Source of the DNA: Liquidambar formosana
Taxonomy: Eukaryota; Streptophyta; Magnoliopsida; Saxifragales; Altingiaceae
NCBI GenBank assembly: GCA_039720395.1
Contig: CM077824.1
Span: forward strand, 28,225,278 to 28,289,277
DNA length: 64,000 bases
Direction: 5' to 3'
This document shows, piece after piece, positions 1 to 10,369 of this stretch; within the stretch, counting starts at the first letter, position 1; every line of letters starts with the position of its first letter. The notes under the pieces were generated by a model, which worked only from the letters and a program-made list of their open reading frames with translations, was not told where the DNA came from and ran no database searches. The translations under genes and the position numbers were made by a program.

Positions 1-245
1 TAGCCAAAGGGAATGAAAGAAGGATCCTTCTGCCGGGAATTATATCCTACTCTTTGTCCCCTCTCTTCACAGAAAATGGAGATATGAATTGATCGATTCA
101 TCGGATCCTTCTATTAGAATATTAGTAAAGGCGCATTAGCCTATCTATAGTAAGGGCCTTTTCTTGGTTGTTAGCTTAGTTTTTTATGTTTAGGCTACTT
201 CTGTAAGCCTTGCACCTCTATTTGGTAATGCCTGAGTTGCAGCCA
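1..245. other. Unrecognised segment, possibly organellar
   Basis: No gene is recognised here. The base composition is more balanced than the AT-rich sequence to the right, and the segment directly abuts plastid-derived sequence. It does not continue the usual plastid trnL intron, which stops matching near base 246. It could be mitochondrial DNA joined to plastid DNA, but that is inference from composition and position only. Confidence 0.3.
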
Positions 246-526
246 CAACGCAATCAACTCCATTTGTTAGAACAGCTTCTTTTTTTTTTCTCTTTTTTTT
301 TTTTTTGGATAAGTTGTTAGAACAGCTTCCATTGAGTCTCTGCACCTATCCTCTTTTCTCGCTTTCTGAATCCTTGTGTTTGTTTTCGGAAAACAGGATT
401 TGGCTCAGGATTGCCCATTTTTAATTCCAGGGTTTCTCTGAATTTGAAAGTTATCACTTAGTAGGTTTCCATACCAAGGCTCAATCCAATTAAGTCCGTA
501 GCGTCTACCAATTTCGCCATATCCCC
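246..526 (-). pseudogene. trnL-UAA: Plastid-derived trnL(UAA) 5' exon and start of its group I intron (nuclear plastid DNA)
   Basis: Read on the minus strand, 526 to 492 is the 35-base 5' exon of plastid tRNA-Leu(UAA), beginning GGGGATATGGCG and ending ACGGACTT, where the group I intron interrupts the anticodon. The familiar intron start follows (TTGGATTGAGCC... through the TGGAGTTGATTGCGTTG stretch) until about 246, where the match ends. The 3' exon is absent, so no functional tRNA can form. Sequence upstream of the exon is not plastid-like either, so this is a short nuclear insert (NUPT), or plastid DNA that came through mitochondria. The intron is broken by a 34-bp poly-T-rich insert at 280-313. 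Confidence 0.93.
280..313 (-). mobile_element. Very short retroposition scar inside the trnL intron, with 16-bp target duplication
   Basis: The 16 bases TTGTTAGAACAGCTTC occur at 264-279 and again at 314-329. In the native plastid intron this string occurs once. Between the copies, on the minus strand, is CTTATCC followed by a long A-rich tail. This is the arrangement left by target-primed reverse transcription: a long duplication and only a few bases of 3' end before the poly(A). CTTATCC plus A resembles the extreme 3' end of plant L1-type LINEs, but seven bases cannot identify the family. Confidence 0.75.
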
Positions 527-910
527 CCTTTTTTTGTTTTGAGATTAGGATCTTATCCCCCTTGTGGAAAGGAAAATTTGGAAGCCAACCCTCAACCAGA
601 CCTTCATTGGGCTAAGTTTGATCCATAGTGCGGTATTGGGTATTAATCACAGAAGGCCCATGTGACAGTGCTCAGACCTGGAGTTTTCATGGTTCTTCAT
701 TATTTGCATTACAAATATTATTTCAGATCATCAAATATCACAGGTTAACTCAGTTTGGATTGACTTCACCCCCTCAGGTTCAGCCCCGTGGTCCAGTTTT
801 AAATCATTGCCCTACACAAACTGAAAATATTGAGCACTCACCAACACACCAGATTAGCAGGTAGAGAGAGTTACCTCGTCCAGAGCATTTCTTCAAACAT
901 CAAACTAAGA
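527..910. other. Unrecognised sequence
   Basis: Contains a 78-codon open frame at 628-864 with no similarity I recognise. No RNA gene or repeat is visible. The last part (about 860-910) may be the 5' continuation of the Copia element that resumes at 2714, judging from the 16-bp repeat that follows. Confidence 0.3.
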
Positions 911-2713
911 AAACTAGCTCATGCTAATTCTTTAACCAAGATGCCTTAGTCTGGCTTATTTTAATACTTTCCCCCAAAAACCAAGCACCTCTAACGATCT
1001 ATTTTTATAAAATTTTCATATAGAAGGAAGTATTTCTTTTTCTTCGATTTTCCAATAGCTTTGAGTACTTCCAAATAAAAAACAAATAGCCCCTTGTCCA
1101 AAAAAACCAACAATATAAAATCATAGAAATTACCAAATCATCTGATCGGTTGAAGGTTAAAAGACTGTACTTTCCATCTCATCCCCATAGTGTTGTGGTC
1201 TTTCAGTGCTATGGCTAAACCCATGGTCTCTTCGGTCTAAGCTGCACGCTATAATTATTTGGGTCATAATCCTTCAAAGTTATACTGTCCAGGTTGCTAT
1301 ATTTTAGTGCGAGCTTAATTTTTGGGGTTGTTGGAAACCATAGCACCTCAGGTCTTTGTCACAATTGTGGTTTTTTTTAGTTTATGGATTTCTAATGTTG
1401 CAACTTTCAGGGACATGACTAAGTTGTGGCCTCTTAGGTAAATGTCAAGTTCTTTTAATGTTGCATCTCAGGTGTCTGGCTGTTGTCACTAATGCAAATG
1501 TCTATTGAGAATTGGCTTCTTCAAAACCAAAACGTACATTACCGTAGTCATTTTACAAGATGGCTTCCAGCAGCCATCACTGACTCAAGACAAGCCACTG
1601 CATAAACTGTGTGGACAAAGTTAGAGCAGCTCTTGCTTCCACAGATAATGAACCACATTCCCAACTGAACATACTGAAACTCACTGGATCTCTTACTGCT
1701 TTTATATGTGGTAGGTCAATGGGATCAAGCAAAGCTGACACTTTGAGTCCCAACTTGTTTCATCAGTGAGGAAGTTTAATGAATAAGAAAAGCAAAAGAA
1801 AAAGATGACAAAAACTAAACTCCATGCTGTGATCCTATAAAACTGAGTGCACCACTAAATCACTCATCAAAACATCTGACTTCTTGAGTAAGGCTAAAAT
1901 AAGTCCAACAACACTACACTTGAAAAACACTACACTCACTCCATGACTAAAAGTAATAAATTGGTAAACATTTTCATCTCAAATCAGGGGCATTGGTGAC
2001 TTTTAGATTGCAAACTTGTTAATCTTAAAACTAATAAATTACCTTTTTTTCTGACTTCGCTTTTGATAATACTAACCTTCAATCTACTACCTTATAAACA
2101 GGATGCAAAAGAAAAAGAAGAAAAGTACAAGATTTATTCGTTGTATTCCTCCATATGAAGGGTGGTTTAAATTGAACTTTGATGGTTCAGTTAAAAATAA
2201 AAAAGGAGCAGCTTCTATTATTAGAGATAGTTATGGTAAGCCTATTATCATGCAATCCGTTTGGTTTGATGATGATACAACAATGCCTAAAATGGAAGCG
2301 ACTACACTTCGGAATGGTCTTTTTCTTGCACAAGGAAAAAGAATTAAATAAATTTATTTAGAAGGGGATGCTAGAATTGTCATTAATAGTATTAGTAAGT
2401 CACAAAGTTGCCCTTGGAAGATTTATAGTATTTTAAATGATTGTATGAAGATTATCTTAGAGTGTAATATAGAAGTTAGAATAAATCATGTTTATAGAGA
2501 AGGAAATCAAGCTATTGATTTCTTAGTTAATTTAGGTCAAATAATTAAAGGAAATCAAATTTGGGATTCTAATTTCCCAAAAGAAATTTTAGGTATTCTT
2601 TGGGAAGATGCTATCGGTAGATCCAGTCCACACGTTGGTGTTGACATGTTCTCTTCTACCAAAACAAAAACCCTAATAAATTACCCAATATATTAATAAA
2701 CTAGCTCATGCTA
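911..2713. mobile_element. Candidate non-LTR insertion bounded by a 16-bp direct repeat
   Basis: AAACTAGCTCATGCTA occurs at 911-926 and at 2698-2713. The right copy leads straight into Copia gag sequence. A perfect 16-bp repeat is a typical target-site duplication for a LINE or a retrocopy, which would make 927-2697 the insert. The RNase H-like frame lies near its right end, as at the 3' end of many plant LINEs. Against this, the right end has no clear poly(A) tail (only an AT-rich ...ATATATTAAT) and 927-2100 has no reverse transcriptase or zinc-knuckle region. The insertion reading is likely but its class is open. Confidence 0.45.
2103..2640 (+). pseudogene. RNase H-like domain (RVT_3 type), broken by a stop codon
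   Basis: The frame starting at 2103 reads as a plant RNase H-like fold: a KLNFDGS motif near 2175-2190 (first acidic residue), a KMEATT stretch near 2290 (Glu), then after an in-frame TAA at 2349-2351 the continuation YLEGDARIVINSI (next Asp), and a C-terminal NHVYREGNQAIDFLVNLG segment with the final Asp. This fold occurs at the C-terminus of plant LINE ORF2 and in free-standing plant genes used as retroelement passengers. The single stop is the only break I see between the two halves, so decay is mild. It sits in a candidate insertion (911-2713). Whether the source was a LINE or a host gene cannot be told from this piece. Confidence 0.75.
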
Positions 2714-2727
2714 CTCTCAAATCAGGC

Positions 2728-3500
2728 GAATTGGTTTGAATTACTTGTCTTGGGCCCATGCCGTTAAGATTTTCTTACGTGGTCAACGAAAATTGAACTA
2801 TTTGACTGACAATCTCCTAATGCTAGTGATCCAACTCATGAAGATTGAATAGTTGAGGACTTTGTTGTTATGGGATCGTTATGGCATAGTGTGGAACCCC
2901 ACATCGCTACCATGGTTGAATTCTTTGACTCCTCCAAGAAGATTTGAGATTTGATTCCAGGTTCATTTTCTCATCAGAATAATGTCTCTAATGTTTATGA
3001 GCTCTATGAGAAAATTTTCACTACTAGACAATTTGGGAAGCCATTGGCTAAGTATTATAGCACTATTAAAATTTTGTGGGATCAATTATTGCAATATGGG
3101 CCTTTTACCACTGATTTGGAGCAGTAGAAGTGTCATTGGGAGTTTATGATCGCTTCCTTTCTTTCTTGCCAAAATTCTGATCTTTGTGGCTTTAAAGGTT
3201 AGATATTTGCTAGTGAGACCTTGCCTAGAGCTGCTAATGCCTACTCCCAACCATTGCGTTCTTCCCTAGGACAACATTCTAATTTGACTGGCTTTACTGC
3301 TACTTCTTTAGACACTACTACCTTGCTCTCTAACAGTGGAGGTTGTGGCGGCTCTCGTGGCCATAATTTTAATGGTAGTTCTTGTGGTGATGGTTGTACT
3401 GGGGGATGTGGTGATAGAAAGTGTGATTATTGTGGGGCTAATGGGGTTTGATTCACATTGAACCATATTGTTTTCAAAAGTACGGCAAGCCAAATAATGT
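2728..3500 (+). pseudogene. Copia gag remnant with zinc knuckle
   Basis: Translated in shifting frames the segment reads as UBN2-type Copia gag: NYLSWAHAVKIFLRG near 2735, LWHSVEPHIATMVEF near 2880-2925, NVYELYEKIFTTRQFGKPLA near 2990-3050, and a CxxC knuckle start (CDYCGANG) near 3420 followed by a KYGKPN-like tail. Capsid protein packages the element RNA. Several stop codons (for example after DLEQ near 3125) and frameshifts make it non-coding. The open frame 3221-3451 is its surviving C-terminal part. Confidence 0.85.
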
Positions 3501-3964
3501 GAAGCAGGTTAGTGATGGTGTAGCACAGTCTCATGGTATAGTACAGTCATAGCCTACTTCTGTTGGATCTATAGCTTCTACTTCTAGTTCTCGTGATACA
3601 CTTAATAATCATCTTGGCAAGCTTCTACTCCAGCACTTGCACACTACACTTACACATATCCTTCTTCCTCCTCCAATGCTCCCTTAACTAATTCAGGTAA
3701 TATTGCACGTCTCCCCCTTCATGAATCATTATTTCTGTTGCTAACAAAAAGATCTAACTTATCATCTTTTTTCTTTGATTTAATACTTGTTTATCATAAT
3801 ATTATGCTAGTTGATGGCTCCTCTCAACCTATTCATAGACAAGGTGTTCTCCATCCCACAAGTCATTCTCTTTGCCTTTAAGTCTTTATATTTCTAATTT
3901 TCCTTTTAAATTTCTTTCTGTTAGTCAATTGACTAAAGGCTTACACTACGAAATTATTTTCACT

Positions 3965-4413
3965 CCTACTTCGTGTTTTTCAGGATCTCAAGACCAAGAA
4001 GAAGATTAGTTCAAGGCTTGAGAAGGAAAAATTATACTTTTTTGATCTCATACTGCAGTTCACCTCTTCAGTTGCATTTTCGCTTGGGTCACCCGTCTTT
4101 GGCTAACGTGAAGACAACTATTCCCTTCTTGAGTTATGTATCTAACTTAGAGTGTGAAGCATGTCAACTAGAAAAGCACCACCGTAGTTCATTTCCCAGT
4201 AGTAGTCATAGTCATCAATCTTAAGTCCTTTGCTTTGGTTCATACAGGTATTTGGAGTCCCTCACTTCTACTTTGAGTAGTTTTTGTGGGGCTTTTAGGT
4301 TGGAAAATTTACAATTTTCATTTCTTGTTATTTTTGTTGATGCTTAATCTCAAATGACATGGTTCTTTTTAATGAAAGAGAAGTCTTAATTGCTTAAAAT
4401 TGTTCTTCAATTC
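3965..4413 (+). pseudogene. Copia pre-integrase domain and start of integrase
   Basis: The frame 3973-4224 contains LHFRLGHPSLANVKTTIPFL followed by CEACQLEKHHRSSFP, the HHCC zinc-binding module that precedes Copia integrase. The next bases continue as the integrase start (a HTGIWSPS-like stretch and FVDA...TWFFLMKEKS near 4330-4385), with stops. The sequence is cut at 4413 by the LINE and continues at 7493 or just beyond. Confidence 0.8.
4400..4413. repeat. Left copy of the 14-bp LINE target-site duplication
   Basis: TTGTTCTTCAATTC is found here and again at 7493-7506, directly after the LINE's A-rich tail. The Copia frame is continuous (KIVLQFYNEI) when one copy and the LINE are removed. 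Confidence 0.92.
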
Positions 4414-5399
4414 ACGTGGTGTTAAAGGAAAAGATGTGGTGTGCGTTTCACGTGAGGGGTCTAATGTTAGGACTTCACCTCTGGCCGAGATTATTGGGCA
4501 CATAGGAAACCTGTTTGTGACGTCTCTGGCCCATCTTCTATAAATGATTTTGATTTTGATGGGATTCGTATTAAGGCCCAAAATCCTGGTTATGTCTTCT
4601 TCTCAAGCCCAACCCTTCTCTTCTTCTGAGTTATTTTAACAGGTTCTCTAGGCCAAAAGGTTTCTGATTGTTGTGCATTCAATAGTGGAAGGGGAGGCTC
4701 CTGTCTTGGGTATAGAGGGGTCGACGATGGGGAGGGGTCAATCCGATCCAGTTGTCGAGAGGAGTATAGAAGTTTATGATCAAATTGGTAATCGCATAGT
4801 GGAAGATGATGATAGATTCGTGTCAGGCAGTGAAGATGATAGAGATAGCAGGTTTTCTGAAGATACGGACTTCTCCGAACCTATCTTATGTTCTCTGTTG
4901 TTTCTTTGGAGCCAGATTCTGAATTTCTTAACAGGTATGAGATGGATGGTAAACTCCTTTTGGAGTATGGTTCTGTTAATGAGAGTGAAACTACGGATTG
5001 GGTCAAATCGAGTAAGGGGTTTGAGTAAATTCCTGGGTATGTCCTATTGGTGGGAATGAGGATCAGTTATCTCCCTATTTCTGCTATTGATAAAAAATGG
5101 AAGGCTAATGGTGTGGTTTCTCCAAGGAGGAGGGTGGTTAGTCCGGAAGAAAGAAGAAGACTCGAATTGAAAAAACTTGAGTGGTCCATTAATTATGTGG
5201 GTAGTGAAGGCAGTGGTGTGGTGGAGAGGATCAAAGAATAGGGGGGGGCCACATTCTTGATTTGGTTACTTTATGAAGCTACCGAATTATTAGTTGGAAT
5301 AGAGGACTTAATAGTAGAGAAAGAAGAAGGAGAATTAAATCTGCTCTTAAAAATGGAGAGGTGAAATGTTGTTTTCCAAGAATAAAAAATTGAACTCAT

Positions 5400-5665
5400 T
5401 AATAGAGAGATTGTAAAGGATCTTTGGGCTGGTCATTATGTGGATTGGATGGAGCTAGGTGCACAAGGTACGGCTAGGGGTATTTTGATGATGTGGGTAT
5501 AGAACTATTTCTAAGTTGGATTCTGATGTGGGCCTTTTCAGTTTCTTGTGTTTTCAAGAATGTGGATGATGGCTTTGAATGGGTTATGACGGAGGTTTAT
5601 GGTACTAATGATAATGATTTAAGGGCTTCTTTTTGGAAGGGGTTAAAATCAAATAACCTTATGGT
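5400..5665 (+). pseudogene. LINE ORF2 endonuclease fragment
   Basis: Reads GILMMW (frameshift) followed by SCVFKNVDDGFEWV and EVYGTNDNDLRASFWKGLK, matching the middle of the apurinic-like endonuclease of plant L1 ORF2. The catalytic N-terminal part is not visible. The ORF 5493-5837 fuses this piece to reverse transcriptase sequence after a large internal deletion near 5665-5685. Confidence 0.7.
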
Positions 5666-5679
5666 TTTTTCCATAGTTC

Positions 5680-6840
5680 TAGAGGGTCCGTCAAGGGGAC
5701 CCCCTTTCTCCTCTTTTATTTATTCTAGTCATTTGAGTAGTTTTATTTCCAAGGCTATGGAGAATTCTTTGGTGGAGGGCTTCAAGATTGGGGATGGGCG
5801 GTGGGGATGGAAAAGTTTCTCACTTACTTTTCGATGATGATGCTCTTCTTTTTTGTAGTGTTGATGAGGAACAAATGTATAATTTGAGGGCAAGATTTGA
5901 AGCGATGTCGGGTCTTAAAGTTACTCTTGGTAAAAGTGAAAATATTCCAGTTGGGAGGGTTGATAATATTGATTCGCTTGCTTGTATTCTTGGTTGCAAA
6001 GTTGGTGAACTATCGGTGACTTACCTTGGTCTTCTTTTGGGGGCTCGCTTCAAAGACTCTAAAGTATGGGAACCCGTCATTTCTAAGATCGAAAAAGACT
6101 TAATAGATGGAAAAAAGGTTATCTTTCTAAAGGTGGGAAGTTAACACTTATCAAAAGTGTGTTGTCTAGCATTCCTACATACTTTATGTCCATTCACAAG
6201 ATCCCTAGATCAGTGGCCAATAAAACTGAGAAACTACAAAGAGATTTTTTATGGAATAATATGGGAGGAGAGCAGAAATTTCATCTTGTTAATTGGTACT
6301 CCATGTGTCTTCTAAAATTTTTGGAAGGCTTGCGTATTAGACCTATCTCTTGTACTAATCAAGTCTAATGGGTAAATGGTTTTGGAGGTTTAGGAAAGAG
6401 GATCATGGTTTGTGCAGGGATGTGGTGGTTTGGAAATATGGCTTAACTAGTGAAGGTTGGTGGACTAAGAAGGCGAGAGGTTCTCATGGTTTGGGTCTTT
6501 GGAAGGCAATTATGCAAGGCTTTAATGATTTTTCCAAGGAGATTAGTTTTAAAGTGGGAGTGGGGGATAGAGTGAGATTTTGGAAAGATGCTCGGTGCTC
6601 TAACTTGCCCCTAAATTTGGAATTCTCTACTTTGTATGACATTGCATTCAACAAAGATGCTATGGTTAGTGATCACATGGATGGGAACAATGGAGCCATT
6701 TTTTGGAATGTCATTTTTTTTAGGCGTTTCAATGATTGGGAGTGGGAAAGTGTATGTATTTCTACCAAGTTCTTTATGATAGTAAGATTTTGGGGGGTGA
6801 GAATGATTCCTTGGTGTACGTAAGGACTCTAAAGGGTCAT
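5680..6840 (+). pseudogene. LINE ORF2 reverse transcriptase, C-terminal half
   Basis: Starting with a degenerate QGxPLSP-like stretch near 5690, the sequence continues through VSHLLFDDDALLFC near 5815-5855, the YxDD-equivalent box (FADD in active elements, here FDDD), then GLKVTLGKSENIPVG, YLGLLLGARFKDSKVWEPVISKIEKDL, SVLSSIPTYFMS and KLQRDFLWNNMGGEQKFHLVNW, and on to GKWFWRFRKEDHGLC. These are in the order of plant L1 ORF2. Frameshifts occur near 5790, 6140 and 6330, each of one or two bases. The palm N-terminal motifs are deleted, so the enzyme is dead. Confidence 0.9.
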
Positions 6841-6845
6841 TCTCC

Positions 6846-7268
6846 ATGAAATCTTTCTACAATGTTTTGAGACCTCAAGGGGTTCCTTTCCTTCCCGCTA
6901 AACTACGTGGGACACTTCGGTTCCTACTAAAGTGGCGTTTTTTTGTTGGTTACTGGGAAGCAAAAATTTTGACTTTGGATCATCTTATCAAGAGAGAGTG
7001 CACTATGCCTAATAGATGTATCTTGTGTAAAGAAACTGCAGAAACGGTGGATCATCTTTTCATACATTGCATAATGGCTAAGAACCTTTGGTTGCTTATT
7101 TTTAATATGTTTGGTGTCCATTGGGTCACTCCTACTTTGACTCGTGATCTTCTTGCGGGTTGGTCCATTAAAGGGGGCAACAAAGAAGCAAAGATGATTT
7201 GGAGAATGGCTCCTAATGCCTTTTTTTGGTGCATTTGGAGAGAAAGGAACCATAGAACTTTTGAATGA
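6846..7268 (+). pseudogene. LINE ORF2 C-terminal zinc-binding (zf-RVT) region
   Basis: The frame 6846-7268 encodes KSFYNVLRPQGVPFLP, then the motif CILCKETAETVDHLFIHC (C-x2-C...H-x4-C, near 7018-7070), then LTRDLLAGW and ending WCIWRERNHRTFE. This is the zf-RVT domain typical of the ORF2 C-terminus in plant LINEs without RNase H. A small frameshift near 6905 disrupts it (WDTSVP region). The stop at 7266-7268 may be the original end or close to it. Confidence 0.82.
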
Positions 7269-7492
7269 GTTGAAAAATCAATCATTGGACTTAAATCCTC
7301 CATGATTAAGAATCTTTTTCTGTCGTTTTCTAGTCTTTCTAATAGTCAAAAGCTTTCTTTTATACTTTTTGTACTTTTTGTAGACGCTCTTAAGCTTTAA
7401 GGGGTCTTCTTTAGTGCTTGTATGTCTCATGCACATGGGCTAAGCCTTTTGTTTTAATATATTTACTTCATCGAAAAAACATATATATATAT

Positions 7493-8511
7493 TTGTTCTT
7501 CAATTCTATAATGAAATTCTTGTTCAAGTTAAAACATATTAAAAATTTTAGATTTGATAACATTGGAGTATACTCAAGACTTCTATGAATTATTTTTGCA
7601 TGAAAGAGGCATTATTCATCAAAAAAGTTGTGATCACACCTCCTAGCACCTCTTAGAAAAATGGTGTTGATGAGTGGAAACACCATCATTTACTAGATGT
7701 TGTGAGCACATTTATGTTCAACATACAGGTGTCTAAACATTTTTTGGGTGATGGAGTTGTTACTACGTGTTATTTTATTTCAACTGTTTTGACTCATAGG
7801 TCTCCTTTTTCTTTCATATCCTAATCAACCTCCTTTTTCCCTTACTCCTCAATTGTTTGATTGTGTTGCTTTTGTAAATGTGTTTGGCTTGGGTCAAGAT
7901 AAATTATTTTCTCGAGCTTACAAATGTGTCTTCCTCAGCTACTCCTGTACTCAAAATGGCTATCAATGTTACAATCTTAAATCACTTCATACTTTGTCAA
8001 TGCTAATGTAACCTTTTTTTGAGTCTTAATCATTTTTCTAACCGAGGAAAGGCTTTGTTATTTGATGTCATATCTCGTAGTGAGGAGGAGCATTCCATTC
8101 CATCTCCTACTCTTTTGATGCCCATATGTCTACTTGTGGTCACTTCCCCAGTCTCATGTGCTCTTCCTTCAACTCTCCACTACAAATATATTGACTATCT
8201 TAAGATAGGCATGTTGTTTCCTATGGCCCCATTCCTACATCTTCTCTGCGAATCCAATCTTGCCTTCTTCGCCTTCATTGAACACCAATGATTTACCCAT
8301 TACTATTCGCCAAGGTAAAAGGACTTGTACTCAACATCCTATTGCTAATTTCTTGTCCTATAATTGTCTTTCACCTTACTTGTTCTTTGTCTTCCATTTA
8401 TGCTCCTTCCTCTTATAAGCAAGCGTTATCTTCTTCTAGTTGGAAACAAGCTATGGATGAGAAAATGAGAGCCCTTCACCTTACAACGCCCTCTCTTTCC
8501 CCTCATAATTA
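7493..8511 (+). pseudogene. Copia integrase core, C-terminal half, and linker to reverse transcriptase
   Basis: After the right copy of the target duplication the frame resumes with QFYNEILVQVK, then EYTQDFYELFLHERGIIHQ near 7567-7625, a mutated HLLEKW/DVVSTF stretch and HFLG near 7740, and FSRAYKCVFLSY-like residues near 7915-7940. The linker that follows includes HPIANFLSYNCLSP near 8330-8370 and WKQAMDEKM near 8440-8465, which in Copia elements directly precedes reverse transcriptase. It stops there. Many stops and indels. Confidence 0.8.
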
Positions 8512-9235
8512 ATGGTACACTCCTACCTCTTCAATTCCATGGCTGTCCTACCCATTGGCCTCGATCCCCTCGTAGCATGCAACCCTCCCCTTTCTCTCCA
8601 TCTCTTCTCAATAGCAATGAAAAGCTCCAAAGCTCCTTTCTCAAACCCCTCAAAAACAAGACCCCTAGGAACTTGCTCAAATCCTAATTCTCCCAAGTAC
8701 CCAAACTGAGACCTTGTCACTCTCCTCACTAACCACCTACGGCCATTGCCCAGCACCCATGACCACTAGCTATGCATCCTCCCTCCACAACACTGTATAG
8801 TACACCAACATCCTCTGCCCCTCCCTGCCCCCCCCCCCCCCAAGGGAATCGATTGCATATTGGCACACAACACATAGGCTCCACCAATGCTTCATTGTTA
8901 CCAACTTTGCCCCTACCCTATCCTCCCAATCATCCCAAGTCCTTCCACTCCACATTTAAATACATTTAAATATTTATAACAAATATGTATGGATCTATAC
9001 AGTTGTATCTAACGTCACGCATTAAACCTGTTCAATTACTCAGAGGCCAATAACTGTTTGCATTAGGCCAACTTTAAAATGCTACATCGAATAGCCTTCA
9101 CTCTTTCTGATGCTTTCCTTATTATAGACAAGTTGGTGTGCATGTGCAATACCACTTTGAATTGTTTCTTTGTTGTATAGACCGATACCATATATGCACA
9201 ACATACAAATGTTAAATAGATACCACAGCACCTAC
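8512..9235. other. Unrecognised, C-rich segment next to the ARF fragment
   Basis: Holds two overlapping open frames (8523-8756 minus, 8772-8969 plus) that I do not recognise and that look compositional: the plus strand is C-rich with a 14-base C run near 8828. The exon following ARF exon 6 should lie here or further left if the gene were complete, and I do not find it. From about 8980 to 9235 the sequence may be the start of ARF intron 6. Confidence 0.3.
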
Positions 9236-10303
9236 CTCGAAAAATATGCCTAAACTTCCACTCAACATCGTGGAGATCCCTAGCAATAAGTTCTTGAGCT
9301 GGTGGTTGCTGAGAGAAATCCTGTAAACCCAATCCCCACCCCGCCCCCAAAAAAAAAAAAAAAGCATCAGCAGAAGAACAGGGTCAAACAACAGAACAGA
9401 AGAATTGAGACTACCAATGGAGGGAAAACTTTCTCGGCAGCACGACGAGGAACAGAGAACCCTCCATGTGTGCTAGTGTCACTTGCTGTTAATGTCTTGC
9501 AAAAATAATTGGTGGGCTGCTTGCTTGAAATTCCCAACTCGACTGGAAGAAAGTATCCTTCTGCTCTTGCTATATATGTATAAAGAAAAGCATGATTTTG
9601 CACTCCATGCAGAAGAAATAACCACAAAACAAAAAAAAAAAAAAAAAAAAAAAAGAACTTAAATTCAATTCAAGACCAACAAACACTGAGGTTACCGGCG
9701 TCAATGGCTGCAACGTCATTTGAGCGTACACTTCATCCGTTTCCACGTCTGCCTGAAATTCCACACATAATTAATTAGTATTCCTTAAGATGCTATGTAA
9801 TCTGATATTTACAATGACTACTTGAAAGAAAAGGAAAAAAAAAAGTACGAACTGAATTAAGAAGCACCCACATGCATTGTAACATTGTGGAGTTGGCAGA
9901 TCAACTGGGGCGGCAAGCTCGGGTAATTGGGTATGTGACCATCAATTTCTTTATTAGTTGTGGCAGCAACCTGACTTCATCAAATTGAGGTTTCCATAAC
10001 AAACTTCTTACAAGCAATGAATTTATATAATATAGATTAGACAAAAACGAGACCATCATAAACTAAACCTGCTCGCTATGACCCTGAGTGAAATAGACCA
10101 CGCGGCTCCCCACCGTCGGGAGGGACACAAGAGGGCCAGCGCATGCATGCCATAGCTCCGAATTCAGACACTTCTTCTCCCCTACATCATCGTCACATAA
10201 AATTTTCAAAACAATTTTTTTTTCTTTTGTTCTTTTTTTTGGAGGAAAAAAAAAAATTGATCTCCCTTAGTTTAATGTTTATCAATTTTATCTGGGCCAA
10301 CAC

Positions 10304-10369
<66 letters not shown>

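Larger units (their letters stand above)
4414..7492 (+). mobile_element. L1-type LINE, internally deleted, nested in Copia integrase
   Basis: A 3.1-kb plant L1-clade LINE inserted in the plus orientation. It keeps a 5' portion with no recognised domain (4414-5240), a short piece of the endonuclease (about 5400-5665), then jumps directly to the later part of reverse transcriptase (about 5680 onward), through the zinc-finger region near 6990-7080, to a 3' UTR and an A-rich tail ending CATCGAAAAAACATATATATAT. Much of the endonuclease and the N-terminal reverse transcriptase is missing. The remaining frame is close to intact, with only a few stops and shifts, so the insertion looks younger than the host Copia. 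A 14-bp target duplication flanks it. Confidence 0.93.
2714..8511 (+). mobile_element. Old Copia (Ty1) retrotransposon fragment, split by a LINE
   Basis: Plus-strand Copia sequence with domains in the standard order: gag (about 2728-3500), pre-integrase zinc-finger region (about 3965-4225), integrase (4226-4413 and, after the LINE, 7493-8020), then the linker towards reverse transcriptase ending about 8511. Numerous stops and frameshifts occur. No LTR is seen at either end, and reverse transcriptase/RNase H are missing, so both ends are lost. Removing the LINE and one copy of its 14-bp duplication joins the integrase reading frame exactly across the insertion point, which proves the Copia element was there first. 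Confidence 0.9.

Noticed and set aside
628..864. 78-codon plus-strand frame
   Set aside because: No similarity recognised and no splice or codon-use support.
8523..8756. 77-codon minus-strand frame next to the ARF fragment
   Set aside because: No recognisable motif, and an equally long frame exists on the other strand nearby; composition alone explains it.
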